Below, piece after piece: positions 25,567 through 34,871 of a stretch of 44,727 nucleotides of DNA. The notes beneath the pieces are model-generated. The model was not told where the DNA came from. It worked only from the letters and a program-made list of their open reading frames with translations, and did no database searches. The stretch's first letter is position 1; the number at the start of each line of letters is the position of its first letter. The translations under genes and the position numbers were made by a program. The DNA is taken from NCBI GenBank assembly GCA_028282565.1, contig JANQHS010000167.1, positions 1 through 44,727 on the forward strand, read 5' to 3'. The DNA is from Cytophagales bacterium. Its GTDB lineage: Bacteria; Bacteroidota; Bacteroidia; Cytophagales; CCMP332.

Positions 25567-27313
25567 AAGACTTTCCCAAATATCATTTTGGTGCCTTTTT
25601 CTACTGATCATGGGTCTCACCATGGCATCAGGCGACCTGCATGCGCAGAAGAAGAAAAAGAAATCCAAAAAATCAGCTCAGCAAAAGGAGATCACTGAGA
25701 AGGACGAAATAGAGGCTTATTATTTCTACTCAGAGGGTTTGAGATATGGCCTGAAGGAGGAATATGATAAGGCGATCAAATATTACGAGAAGGCCTTATC
25801 CATTATGCCTGATAATTCTGCAGTCCATTTCAAACTGGGAGAGACATATTCCAGTATCAACGAAATGGAAGATGCACTTGTCCATGCCCAAAGGGCGGTT
25901 GAACTCGAGAAATCCAACGAGTATTACTACATCCTGTTGGCCAGGGTTTATGAATTCATGGGAGATTTTCCCAATGCGATCAAGACCTATCAGGATCTGG
26001 TGGCGAACGTCGAAAATGCCCACTCAAATTATTATGACCTCGCCATGTTACAGGTAATGAGCGGGGACTGGGAAGGAGCCCTTGCTTCCTATGAGGCCAT
26101 TCTGGAATACTATGGCCCTAATCCTGAGATCTCCGCCCAGAAGCAAAAGATCTACCTAAAACTGAATCGACTGGATGATGCTGTAAGAGAAGGAAGAAGG
26201 TTGATCAATGCCTATCCTGAAGAACCGGAATATGTGATCAATCTCGCAGTATTGCTGAATTCAAACAACAAGCAGGAAGAAGCCATCATGCTTTTGGACT
26301 CCTTGCTCATGACTTACCCGGACTTCAGCCCGGCCAGATTGGTTTTGTTTGAGATCTACCGTGATCAAGGCAAGGATGTGGATGCATTTGAACAATTAAA
26401 GATGGCATTTGCAGATCCCACCCTGGATATCAGCAAAAAAGTCGGTCTGCTCTCAGGGTATGAGAGGTTTGCGAAAACCGACGAGGAAAAGGAACAGGCC
26501 TTGGAACTGGGGCTGACCATGCTTGAAGCACATCCGGAGAGTGATCTGGCAAACTCGCTGATAGGAGATTTTTACCTGTCAAGAGAGAAAAAGGAAGATG
26601 CCTTGATCTATTACAAGAAATCCGTAGAGATCAACCCGAACTCATTTAATGTCTGGATGAATATCCTGATACTCAATTTCGAGGAAGGTCGTAACGATTC
26701 CCTGGTCTTCTATTCGGAGAAAATGGTTGAGGTTTTTCCAAACAACGCAAGGGTTTGGTTTCTGCAGGGATTGGGGTATTACTCGATGGAGAACTATGAC
26801 AAAGCCAGGTTCTCGCTGGAAACCGCCAAGAAATGGGTCTCCAACGAGCAATCACTCTTAGTCGATATCGAGGCTACGCTCGGAGACTGTTATTATAACC
26901 TTGGAGAATATGAGGAGATGGACAAATCCTATGATTGGGTTTTGGCCGAAAACCCCGACAATGATCATGTTCTGAACAATTACAGTTATTTCCTTTCGCT
27001 TAGAAATCAAAGGCTGAATGATGCGGAAAAGATGTCTACCAGGCTTGTTGAAAAGTATCCCGACAATCCGACCTATCTGGATACTCATGCCTGGGTCCTT
27101 TTTCAACTGGAAAAATATGAAGAGGCACTTCCCTTCATTGAAAAAGCTGCCGGGAAATCGGATAGCGGTGTAATTCATGAGCATCATGGGGATATCCTGT
27201 TCAAACTAGGTCGCGAGGAAGAAGCTATTGAGGCCTGGAAGCAGGCTCAGGAATTCGGTGGGGCTGGGGATCAGTTGGAGAAAAAGCTGGAAAACGGTCG
27301 ATGGTATGAATAG
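25562..27313 (+). CDS. Secreted TPR-repeat protein; probable AUU start at 25562 (ORF-caller ATG at 25610)
   Basis: Many TPRs. Extension from ATT 25562 gives KRLSQISFWCLFLLIMGLTMASGDLHA|QKKKKK, a complete signal peptide. In-frame TAG at 25556. Confidence 0.75.
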   Translation: MKRLSQISFWCLFLLIMGLTMASGDLHAQKKKKKSKKSAQQKEITEKDEIEAYYFYSEGLRYGLKEEYDKAIKYYEKALSIMPDNSAVHFKLGETYSSINEMEDALVHAQRAVELEKSNEYYYILLARVYEFMGDFPNAIKTYQDLVANVENAHSNYYDLAMLQVMSGDWEGALASYEAILEYYGPNPEISAQKQKIYLKLNRLDDAVREGRRLINAYPEEPEYVINLAVLLNSNNKQEEAIMLLDSLLMTYPDFSPARLVLFEIYRDQGKDVDAFEQLKMAFADPTLDISKKVGLLSGYERFAKTDEEKEQALELGLTMLEAHPESDLANSLIGDFYLSREKKEDALIYYKKSVEINPNSFNVWMNILILNFEEGRNDSLVFYSEKMVEVFPNNARVWFLQGLGYYSMENYDKARFSLETAKKWVSNEQSLLVDIEATLGDCYYNLGEYEEMDKSYDWVLAENPDNDHVLNNYSYFLSLRNQRLNDAEKMSTRLVEKYPDNPTYLDTHAWVLFQLEKYEEALPFIEKAAGKSDSGVIHEHHGDILFKLGREEEAIEAWKQAQEFGGAGDQLEKKLENGRWYE

Positions 27314-28034
27314 GATTTCTCTACAGATCCTTTTTCTTCTTTCCGCTTACTTGATCTCTTGTAAATCCGCAAAACCCATTTCGGATCTCAGCTATGAAGA
27401 CCCGCTGGCAAAACATCAATTCTACAAAGGCAAGGCCAAAATCGTCATCAAGACGGAAAAGGGTTCTCAAAAAGCCAATCTGCATTTAAGACTTAAAAAG
27501 GATGAGATCATCTGGATTTCGATCATCAACAAAGTCGAAGCGGCAAGGATCCTGGTGACGCAGGATTCGATCAAGTTCATGGATCGATTGAACAAATCCT
27601 ATTATTCGAATTCCATTGACTCCATGGGCAGGTTTTTCAATTTTGATCTGGATTTTGATCTGATCCAAAATATCCTGACCTCAAGAGCCCCTGAATCAAA
27701 TGTGGACTGGAAAAAGGCCGGAGATGAAACCATAGGCATCGAAAAAAGAGACAACTGGCTCATGGAGTACAGTGTGGATACCGAAAAGAAAATGCTCAAA
27801 AGTCTGAGTATTCAGGAAATTCAGGGCGCCAACAAAATCACCGTTCTCTACAACGGTATTCTGGGATTTGACGGCGGTGCCCTGGCTGAAGGGTTTAGTT
27901 CCGATGCCGTTTATTCAAAAGGAAATAGAAATGGACGGATCAAGGCAGATCTGAGCTATGATAAATTTAATTTCGCCTCAGAGGACGAAATGAGTTTCAC
28001 TTTCCGGATACCCTCCAAATATGAGAAGCTGTAA
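27306..28034 (+). CDS. DUF4292-like lipoprotein
   Basis: Lipobox 'LISC' and 'KGKAKIVIKTEKGSQKANLHLRLKKDEIIWISI'. Overlaps the end of the TPR gene. Confidence 0.75.
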   Translation: MNRISLQILFLLSAYLISCKSAKPISDLSYEDPLAKHQFYKGKAKIVIKTEKGSQKANLHLRLKKDEIIWISIINKVEAARILVTQDSIKFMDRLNKSYYSNSIDSMGRFFNFDLDFDLIQNILTSRAPESNVDWKKAGDETIGIEKRDNWLMEYSVDTEKKMLKSLSIQEIQGANKITVLYNGILGFDGGALAEGFSSDAVYSKGNRNGRIKADLSYDKFNFASEDEMSFTFRIPSKYEKL

Positions 28035-29208
28035 TCTTCTACTGCTATTCGTCTTTGCGCTGATCTCAATTTCTCCTGCTTTTGGACAAAAAACCAAGCA
28101 GGAACTCGAAAAGGAAAGAACTCGGAACCAAAGAAAGATCCAGGAAACCCGAAAGATCCTCAAAGAGGTCTCGACCAAAAAAACCAGTTCCCTTGGACAG
28201 CTATCTGTCTATGGAGAGCAGATTAAGAGGCAAGACGCTCTGATCTCCACTTTAAATCTTGAGATCAAGTTCCTCGATGCAGAGATCGAAGAAAACGAGC
28301 TCATATCCCAATCTCTGAAAAAAGACCTGGAAGAACTCAAGGAAGAATATGCCCGAATGGTTTACGCCGCATCGAAGTCTGCAAATCATTTCAACAAGCT
28401 GATGTACATCTTCTCGGCGAAAGACTTTAACCAGTTTCGAAGAAGGATCAAGTATATGGAACAATATACCGATGCCAGAAAAGCCCAGGTTAAAGAGATC
28501 GAATATGTCCAATCGGAGATTCATGCCCAGACCCAGGTTCTCCTCACATCCAAGAGAGAGAAGGAAGATCTGGTGGATGCCGAAAAACTGGAGCAGGAGG
28601 AGATCAAGAGGCTGAAAAAGAAGCAGAATTCCCTGATCACCGACCTGAGCAAAAAAGAAAGGGAGCTCAAAAAAGAATTGGCCAAGAGGAAAAAGGATGA
28701 CCAAAAACTGGCCAAAATGATCAAGGATCTGATCGCCAAAGAAGTTGTCAAAGGAAAATCAACCATCCCGCTCACACCTGAGGCAGCGGAACTTGCGGCC
28801 TCCTTTGAAAGAAACAAGAGCAAACTACCATGGCCGGTGAACTCCGGCTTTGTGAGCCAAAAGTTTGGCAAAAATCCTCATCCGGTTTTACGCGGGGTCT
28901 ATACCGAAAATGACGGTGTGGATATTCAAACCAATCAATTGGAAAAGGTCAGGTCGGTTTTCGAAGGTACAGTGCTCACAGTTGCTGTCATTCCGGGCAA
29001 TAACAACGCCGTGATGGTCAGACACGGGGATTATATTTCGGTTTATGCCGGGATTAAGAATGTCTCCGTACAAAAAGGCCAAAAGGTGAACACCAAAGAC
29101 CAACTCGGAGAGGTATATACCGATAAAAATGGTGTATCTACATTTCAATTTCAGATTTGGAAGGGATTTACCAAACTCGATCCCGAAAATTGGTTGTTTA
29201 ACAGATAA
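28021..29208 (+). CDS. Murein hydrolase activator EnvC-like (coiled coil + M23/LytM domain)
   Basis: Signal peptide, long coiled coil, C-terminal 'NDGVDIQTNQLEKVRSVFEGTV...VMVRHGDYISVYAGI'. Confidence 0.88.
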   Translation: MRSCNLLLLFVFALISISPAFGQKTKQELEKERTRNQRKIQETRKILKEVSTKKTSSLGQLSVYGEQIKRQDALISTLNLEIKFLDAEIEENELISQSLKKDLEELKEEYARMVYAASKSANHFNKLMYIFSAKDFNQFRRRIKYMEQYTDARKAQVKEIEYVQSEIHAQTQVLLTSKREKEDLVDAEKLEQEEIKRLKKKQNSLITDLSKKERELKKELAKRKKDDQKLAKMIKDLIAKEVVKGKSTIPLTPEAAELAASFERNKSKLPWPVNSGFVSQKFGKNPHPVLRGVYTENDGVDIQTNQLEKVRSVFEGTVLTVAVIPGNNNAVMVRHGDYISVYAGIKNVSVQKGQKVNTKDQLGEVYTDKNGVSTFQFQIWKGFTKLDPENWLFNR

Positions 29209-29224
29209 GCAGTCCAATTTTCAC

Positions 29225-29232
29225 TATTTTTG
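29225..29232 (+). promoter_or_regulatory. -7 element TATTTTTG for tatA
   Basis: Exact TAnnTTTG 19 nt before ATG. No good -33. Confidence 0.4.
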
Positions 29233-29251
29233 AACAGCAAAATCATTTAAA

Positions 29252-29458
29252 ATGGATTTACTGACGTTGTTTTTATTCAGCATTGGGGGACCGGAAATAA
29301 TCCTGATTCTGTTTGTCATTTTGCTTCTTTTCGGAGCCAAGAAGATCCCAGAACTGGCGAAAGGCTTGGGGAAAGGTATTCGTGAGTTCAAGGATGCCAC
29401 CAAGGAAGTAAAAGACGAAATAAACCAAGCCACTGAAAAAGCCAAGCCAGAGGACTGA
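29252..29458 (+). CDS. tatA: Sec-independent translocase subunit TatA
   Basis: '[38 protein letters not shown]'. Confidence 0.93.
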   Translation: MDLLTLFLFSIGGPEIILILFVILLLFGAKKIPELAKGLGKGIREFKDATKEVKDEINQATEKAKPED

Positions 29459-29461
29459 TCC

Positions 29462-30889
29462 TTGAAGCCCTTCTCTTCTTTTTCAGACCTTAGCGCAGCC
29501 CTGAGGAGCGGAGAGACAACATGCCGCCAGGTTGTAGAATTCCACTTATCCAAAATTTCTGAGCATAACGGGAGGCTGAATGCTTTTCTGGAGGTATTCG
29601 AGCAGGAAGCCCTGGAAAATGCTGACCGTATAGATGAAAAAATAAGATCCGGTCAAGCCGGAAAACTTGCGGGAATGGTCGTAGGTATTAAGGATGTACT
29701 CGTTTACAAAGGGCATTCTTCCACCGCCGGGAGTCAGATCCTGAAAGGATTCGAATCCCCGTACACCGGAACGGCTGTTGATCGATTGGTCCGTGAAGAT
29801 GCCATCATCATAGGAAGGCAGAACTGCGATGAATTCGCCATGGGATCTTCCAATGAAAACTCTTCCTATGGTCCGGCTGTAAACGGAATTGGGCAAAACA
29901 GGGTCCCCGGAGGATCATCCGGAGGATCTGCCGTTGGGGTTCAAATGGAAATGTGCCGCGTTTCTCTCGGTACCGACACCGGTGGATCCGTGCGTCAGCC
30001 AGCGTCTTTTTGCGGTGTATACGGGATCAAGCCAACCTACTCCAGGGTTTCAAGATATGGTTTGATCGCCTATGGAAGCTCTTTCGATTGTATTGGGGTT
30101 TTTTCGAGAAATACCTACGACATGGCGATCACATTGGAGGTGATGGCCGGAAAAGATCCTTTTGATGCCACTTCCTCCTCGGAACCCGTTCCTTCTTATT
30201 CAGCTTTTGGAGCGGATGGACCTAAGAAAACCATCGGGATCGTAGAAGAAACTCTCACCATGGAGGGAATAGATCCGCAGGTGGTGAAAAACACGGAAGA
30301 TTTCATTCAAAAACTTGAAGACCGGGGACATACGATCAAGAAGATACACACGCCCTATCTGCACGAAGCACTTCCCGTATACTATATTCTGACCACCGCT
30401 GAAGCGAGTACAAATCTTTCACGTTTTGATGGAGTTCGATACGGAACAAGATCAAAAGACGGGGTTAATCTGATGGAGATGTATGAAAAGACCAGATCAG
30501 AGGGCTTCGGAGCCGAGGTGAAGCGCAGGATCATGTTGGGAACCTTTGTGTTGAGCGCAAATTATTATGATGCATATTTCACCAAGGCTCAAAGGGTAAG
30601 AAGACTGATCAAGAACGACCTCAAAGAAAAATTCAAGGAAGTGGATTTCATTTTGAATCCAACCACTCCAAGTCCCGCGTTTGAAATTGGTGAAAAGACA
30701 AAAAATCTGCTTGATCTTTATTTGGCGGATATATTTACTGTTCAGGCTCCCATTGGCGGGTTTCCGGCTCTTTCCATACCTTTTGGAAATAATCGCGAAG
30801 GATTGCCGTTAGGCATCCATATTATGGCTGATTCGTTTAAAGAGAAAGAATTGTTGGATTTTTCGAAAAATCTTGAAGATATTTCCTGA
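29462..30889 (+). CDS. gatA: Asp-tRNA(Asn)/Glu-tRNA(Gln) amidotransferase subunit A
   Basis: 'GSSNENSSYGP', 'PGGSSGGSAVGVQ', 'LGTDTGGSVRQPASFCGVYGIKPTY'. TTG start. Confidence 0.93.
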   Translation: MKPFSSFSDLSAALRSGETTCRQVVEFHLSKISEHNGRLNAFLEVFEQEALENADRIDEKIRSGQAGKLAGMVVGIKDVLVYKGHSSTAGSQILKGFESPYTGTAVDRLVREDAIIIGRQNCDEFAMGSSNENSSYGPAVNGIGQNRVPGGSSGGSAVGVQMEMCRVSLGTDTGGSVRQPASFCGVYGIKPTYSRVSRYGLIAYGSSFDCIGVFSRNTYDMAITLEVMAGKDPFDATSSSEPVPSYSAFGADGPKKTIGIVEETLTMEGIDPQVVKNTEDFIQKLEDRGHTIKKIHTPYLHEALPVYYILTTAEASTNLSRFDGVRYGTRSKDGVNLMEMYEKTRSEGFGAEVKRRIMLGTFVLSANYYDAYFTKAQRVRRLIKNDLKEKFKEVDFILNPTTPSPAFEIGEKTKNLLDLYLADIFTVQAPIGGFPALSIPFGNNREGLPLGIHIMADSFKEKELLDFSKNLEDIS

Positions 30890-30890
30890 A

Positions 30891-32249
30891 ATGAGGATCA
30901 TAATTATCCTTTTTGCTTGTTTCCTCGCCCTTAACCTGTCGGTTATTGCCGGTGAGAATTCTGTCCAAAACCAGGAGGTATATGCACCATGTTTGGATCA
31001 AGAATACCTGGATAAGGAATTGATAAGTGACCTTTTCGGCTGTATTGAAAGGGGCGTCCCTCTGACCTATAATCCGCGTATTTATGGCTTCATTGATTAC
31101 TTCGTCAATAGAGATCGGGCGTATACCCAAAGGGTAATTGATCGGAGCTACACTTATTTCCCAATATTCGAAGAGGAATTCGGTAAAAGGGGTCTCCCCG
31201 ATGAATTGAAATATCTCTCCATTGTGGAGTCAGGATTGAATCCCAAGGCGATTTCAAGAGCCGGAGCCGGAGGCCTATGGCAATTCATGCCTTCAACAGG
31301 GAAAATGTACGGACTTAAAGTGGATTATCTGATCGATGACAGATTGGACCCCTACCTGAGCACCGTGGCCGCGGCAAAGTATCTTGAATCCCTTTACAGG
31401 CAATTCGGGGATTGGGAGCTCGCATTGGCGGCCTACAACTGTGGTCCGGGAAAAGTAAGAAGGGCAATTAGGAGGTCCGGTTATAAAAAATCCTTCTGGG
31501 AGGTATACCCCTGGCTTCCCAGGGAGACCAGGAATTATGTTCCTCAATTTCTGGCCTTCGTCTATATTATGAATTACAGAGCCGAGCTGGGTTTTTATGA
31601 TGAGTCCGGTGAATATCTTCCGGAATTCAAGACCATCACGGTAAATCAGAATCTTGATGTTGAAACATTCTCCAAAAGTCTCAACACCTGCTATGAAGAT
31701 ATCGCCTTATTAAACCCGCAGATCAAAAGAGGATTGATCCCGATCCAAAGGAAAGATCTTCAGGTACGGATCCCGATCGAATGCTATGATCTGTATGAAG
31801 AAAACAAGGATGTGATCCTGGCCAGATCCTCAGAATTGGACGAGCAGAAAAAGCATATTGTTGCTACCTATGATCGCACCAGCACCTATGGAAAAGAAAA
31901 GCATGTTTACAAGGTGAAATCCGGAGATGTACTGGGAAGAATAGCTGAAAAATATCATGTCAGGGTTTCCGACATCAGAAAATGGAACAACATCCGTGGC
32001 AGTATGATCAGGGTAGGACAAAGACTTGCTATCTGGAAAGCTCCCGGATACAATGCTATGGCTTCCAACACCCGAGTCAGCCAGACTCCAAAACCGGTTC
32101 CCGGATCAAAGGTCCATGTTGTCAAATATGGAGACACCCTTTGGGATATTTCAAAAATGTATCAGGGACTATCCATTGAAAAGATCAAATCCTTGAACAG
32201 CCTGAAAACCAGCAGGATCAAACCCGGTCAGGTTCTAAGAATAGGTTGA
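30891..32249 (+). CDS. Membrane-bound lytic transglycosylase (SLT) with two LysM domains, MltD-like
   Basis: 'ESGLNPKAISRAGAGGLWQFMPSTGKMYGL', 'AAYNCGPGKVRRAI', two LysM repeats. ATG 30891 gives a signal peptide. Confidence 0.93.
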   Translation: MRIIIILFACFLALNLSVIAGENSVQNQEVYAPCLDQEYLDKELISDLFGCIERGVPLTYNPRIYGFIDYFVNRDRAYTQRVIDRSYTYFPIFEEEFGKRGLPDELKYLSIVESGLNPKAISRAGAGGLWQFMPSTGKMYGLKVDYLIDDRLDPYLSTVAAAKYLESLYRQFGDWELALAAYNCGPGKVRRAIRRSGYKKSFWEVYPWLPRETRNYVPQFLAFVYIMNYRAELGFYDESGEYLPEFKTITVNQNLDVETFSKSLNTCYEDIALLNPQIKRGLIPIQRKDLQVRIPIECYDLYEENKDVILARSSELDEQKKHIVATYDRTSTYGKEKHVYKVKSGDVLGRIAEKYHVRVSDIRKWNNIRGSMIRVGQRLAIWKAPGYNAMASNTRVSQTPKPVPGSKVHVVKYGDTLWDISKMYQGLSIEKIKSLNSLKTSRIKPGQVLRIG

Positions 32250-32485
32250 GAGAGCTCCCTAAATTTTCAAAATTTCAACTAGCACTCAGGAATGGTATCG
32301 ATCAACCTCAAATATGGTGCGCCTATAAGGGAAAGATCTATGATGTCAGTTCATCGCGATTATGGAAAGACGGGAAGCACTATGAACATTGGGCAGGTCA
32401 GGATCTGAGTGATGAATTGAAAGACGCCCCACATACATCCGAAGTATTTCAAAAATTTGAAATTGTCGGTATACTCGACGACTAA
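32246..32485 (+). CDS. Small cytochrome b5-like heme/steroid-binding domain protein
   Basis: 79 aa, 'WCAYKGKIYDVSSSRLWKDGKHYEHWAGQDLSDELKDAPH'. TTG start overlapping the previous stop (TTGA). Confidence 0.75.
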   Translation: MRELPKFSKFQLALRNGIDQPQIWCAYKGKIYDVSSSRLWKDGKHYEHWAGQDLSDELKDAPHTSEVFQKFEIVGILDD

Positions 32486-33516
32486 TCAAATCCGGAGTCG
32501 GCATATTCTTCCCAACGCTCAATTAGATCCTGAAAATCCTGCGGAAGCTCAGAATCCTGAAAAATCACCTCAGCGTTTCCCGGCTTGGTAAAACCCAGGG
32601 TCTTTGCATGCAAGGCCTGACGTCCAAATTCCTTGAGCAACCCCTCCACGAAGGTCTTATACTTTGTGAATCTGGGCCCTCTGATGATCTTCCTGCCCCC
32701 GTATTCGGGATCCCCGAAAAGCGGACAACCTATATGCTGGAAATGAGCCCTGATCTGGTGCGTTCTTCCGGTTTCAAGGCTGCATTCCACAAGACTTACC
32801 GGGCCATAGGATCTGAGTCTTTTATAATGAGTGATGGCTTCTTTGCCCCTTCCTTCTTCCACGACGGTCCGAAGTTTTCTGTCCCGAGGGCTTCGATCCA
32901 AATTAGCGTTTATCGTTCCCTCCTCTCCGGGATCTCCCCATACAAGGGCCCAATAATTTCTCTGAATAGTATGATCAAAAAACTGCTTAGCCAGGAGTGC
33001 ATGGGTCAACTCATTTTTGGCCACCACCAATAAGCCCGAGGTGTTTTTATCTATCCGGTGAACCAGACCGGGCCGTTGTCCCTCCTCTCCGCCCTCAGAG
33101 AGTTCGTTGAAATGATAGAGCAGGCCATTGACAAGCGTTCCGTCCCAATTTCCAACCGCAGGATGAACTACAAGACCTGCAGGCTTATTGATGATCACGA
33201 GTTCATCATCTTCAAACACAATGTTAAGATCCATCTTTTGAGGAAGTAGCTCCCTCACCTCCTCCTGTTTTGGTAAGAGGACGGCAACCTCATCTCCGGG
33301 TTTGATCTTATAGTTCGATTTGGTTGATTGCAGGTTAACCTTGATCAACCCTGCCTTAATGGCGTTCTGAATTCGATTGCGGCTGACATCCCTGAGTCTG
33401 TCCATGAGGAATTTGTCAATTCGAATCAGGGATTGATTTTGATCAGCAACGATTCGAAATTTTTCAAATAGATCTTCTTCCTCGATATTGATCCCTATGT
33501 TTTCTTCCTCGGCCAT
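32482..33516 (-). CDS. rluD: RluA/RluD-family pseudouridine synthase with S4 domain
   Basis: 'VINKPAGLVVHPAVGNWDGTLVNGLL', 'RPGLVHRIDKNTSGLLVVAK', 'ETGRTHQIRAHF'. Confidence 0.93.
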   Translation of the reverse strand: MAEEENIGINIEEEDLFEKFRIVADQNQSLIRIDKFLMDRLRDVSRNRIQNAIKAGLIKVNLQSTKSNYKIKPGDEVAVLLPKQEEVRELLPQKMDLNIVFEDDELVIINKPAGLVVHPAVGNWDGTLVNGLLYHFNELSEGGEEGQRPGLVHRIDKNTSGLLVVAKNELTHALLAKQFFDHTIQRNYWALVWGDPGEEGTINANLDRSPRDRKLRTVVEEGRGKEAITHYKRLRSYGPVSLVECSLETGRTHQIRAHFQHIGCPLFGDPEYGGRKIIRGPRFTKYKTFVEGLLKEFGRQALHAKTLGFTKPGNAEVIFQDSELPQDFQDLIERWEEYADSGFD

Positions 33517-33523
33517 CTCAGAT

Positions 33524-34414
33524 GTGCAAAAGTATTACTCCAAGCCCCCAAAGTTGCCTGTTTCCGACATAAAGATCCCCGATCTCCCAGGAACATATAA
33601 GATGCTCAGGCTTGATCAGATAGACCCAATTTTGTCCGGAAATAAATACTGGAAGCTCAAATATCATTTTCTGAGAGCCAAAAAGGAAGAAAAGGGTCTT
33701 TCGGGTATAGGAGGGCCCTATTCTAATCTGCTCTATTCTTTGGCCAGGGGTGGTCAAATGTTTGAAATACCCACAAAAGGTATTCTTCGTGGCCCAAAAC
33801 CCAAATCCCTCACTCCAACAATAATGGAATGCGAAAAGGCCGGAATGGAGATCAGATTTGTAGGCAGGGAGGAATACAATCAACTCGGTATTCAGGCTGA
33901 AAGAGAGAATGCAACATTTGAAGAGGACTTTCTTTTGCCTATTGGAGCAAATGACTCACTTGGACTAAAAGGCACAACAGAAATTCTCTCCTGCGTTCAA
34001 TCTGCTCCTGAGGCAATCATTTGTCCGATCGGGACAGGGAATACCTTTAAGGGGTTAGCCAAAAGCAAAAGGAGTAATGTCGAGCTATATGGTTTCAGTG
34101 TGATCCGGGGAATGGAAAAAGACCTTCTTGACATTGAGACCGTCATGGTAAAGGAAAAGATCCCGAATGCGCATGTTCTCAGATCAGGTCAGATCGGGAA
34201 ATTTGGCAAACTGAAGCCTGAACTTGAACATTTCCTTCTCGAATTTGAGCAATTAAATGATCTGCATCTGGATCCCGTCTACACTGTGAAAATGCTTTTT
34301 GCATTCAGGCAATTGATTCAGGAAAACCCTGAGTTAAGAAAAAGAGAGAGTATGATTTTGCATACCGGAGGGCTTCAGGGAAGACAGGGGTTTTCATTTT
34401 TGGATCAGTCCTAA
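33524..34414 (+). CDS. PLP-dependent ACC deaminase/D-cysteine desulfhydrase-family protein
   Basis: 'LSGNKYWKLKYHF' (PLP lysine region) and 'IGTGNTFKGLAK'. GTG 33524 assumed; ORF extends to 33488. Confidence 0.75.
   Translation: MQKYYSKPPKLPVSDIKIPDLPGTYKMLRLDQIDPILSGNKYWKLKYHFLRAKKEEKGLSGIGGPYSNLLYSLARGGQMFEIPTKGILRGPKPKSLTPTIMECEKAGMEIRFVGREEYNQLGIQAERENATFEEDFLLPIGANDSLGLKGTTEILSCVQSAPEAIICPIGTGNTFKGLAKSKRSNVELYGFSVIRGMEKDLLDIETVMVKEKIPNAHVLRSGQIGKFGKLKPELEHFLLEFEQLNDLHLDPVYTVKMLFAFRQLIQENPELRKRESMILHTGGLQGRQGFSFLDQS
33527..33534 (-). promoter_or_regulatory. -7 element TACTTTTG for rluD
   Basis: Exact TAnnTTTG on minus, 10 nt before ATG 33516, inside the 5' end of the divergent gene. Confidence 0.45.
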
Positions 34415-34855
34415 CACCTTAAAGATCATATCATACTCATAACCCTTAGAGGCCATATATGATATCAACTTTTTTTGATCCGGCTTTTTGCGAATATCCA
34501 ATTTTTCGGATCTCATCTCGGCCAAATAAAGAGCCTTATCAGCATACTCTTGGTTTTCGATCTTGTTCAGCGCATTTACAATTTCGTTCTGCTCAACACC
34601 TTTTTGCTTAAGTGCAAAACCGATTTTCAGTTTCCCCCATGATCTGGAGTTAAACTTTCCCCTGGCATAGACCTCTGCAAACCTTTTCTCATCAAGAAAA
34701 CTCTCCTTTTCCAGTTTCCGGATAAAGAATTGAATGTCCTCTTCAGCCAATTCATAGGACCTGAGTTTATCATAGACCTCCTTGCTGCTTCGCTCTCGAA
34801 AGGCACAATAAGAGCAGATTTTTTTCCAGTATTTTTCCTGAGTGCTATCTTTCAC
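34394..34855 (-). CDS. recX: Regulatory protein RecX
   Basis: 'YCAFRERSSKEVYDKLRSYELAEEDIQFFIRKLEKESFLDEKRFAEVYARGKF'. GTG 34855 assumed; ORF extends to 34906. Confidence 0.85.
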   Translation of the reverse strand: MKDSTQEKYWKKICSYCAFRERSSKEVYDKLRSYELAEEDIQFFIRKLEKESFLDEKRFAEVYARGKFNSRSWGKLKIGFALKQKGVEQNEIVNALNKIENQEYADKALYLAEMRSEKLDIRKKPDQKKLISYMASKGYEYDMIFKVLGLIQK

Positions 34856-34871
34856 CTCTAATCCACAGGGT

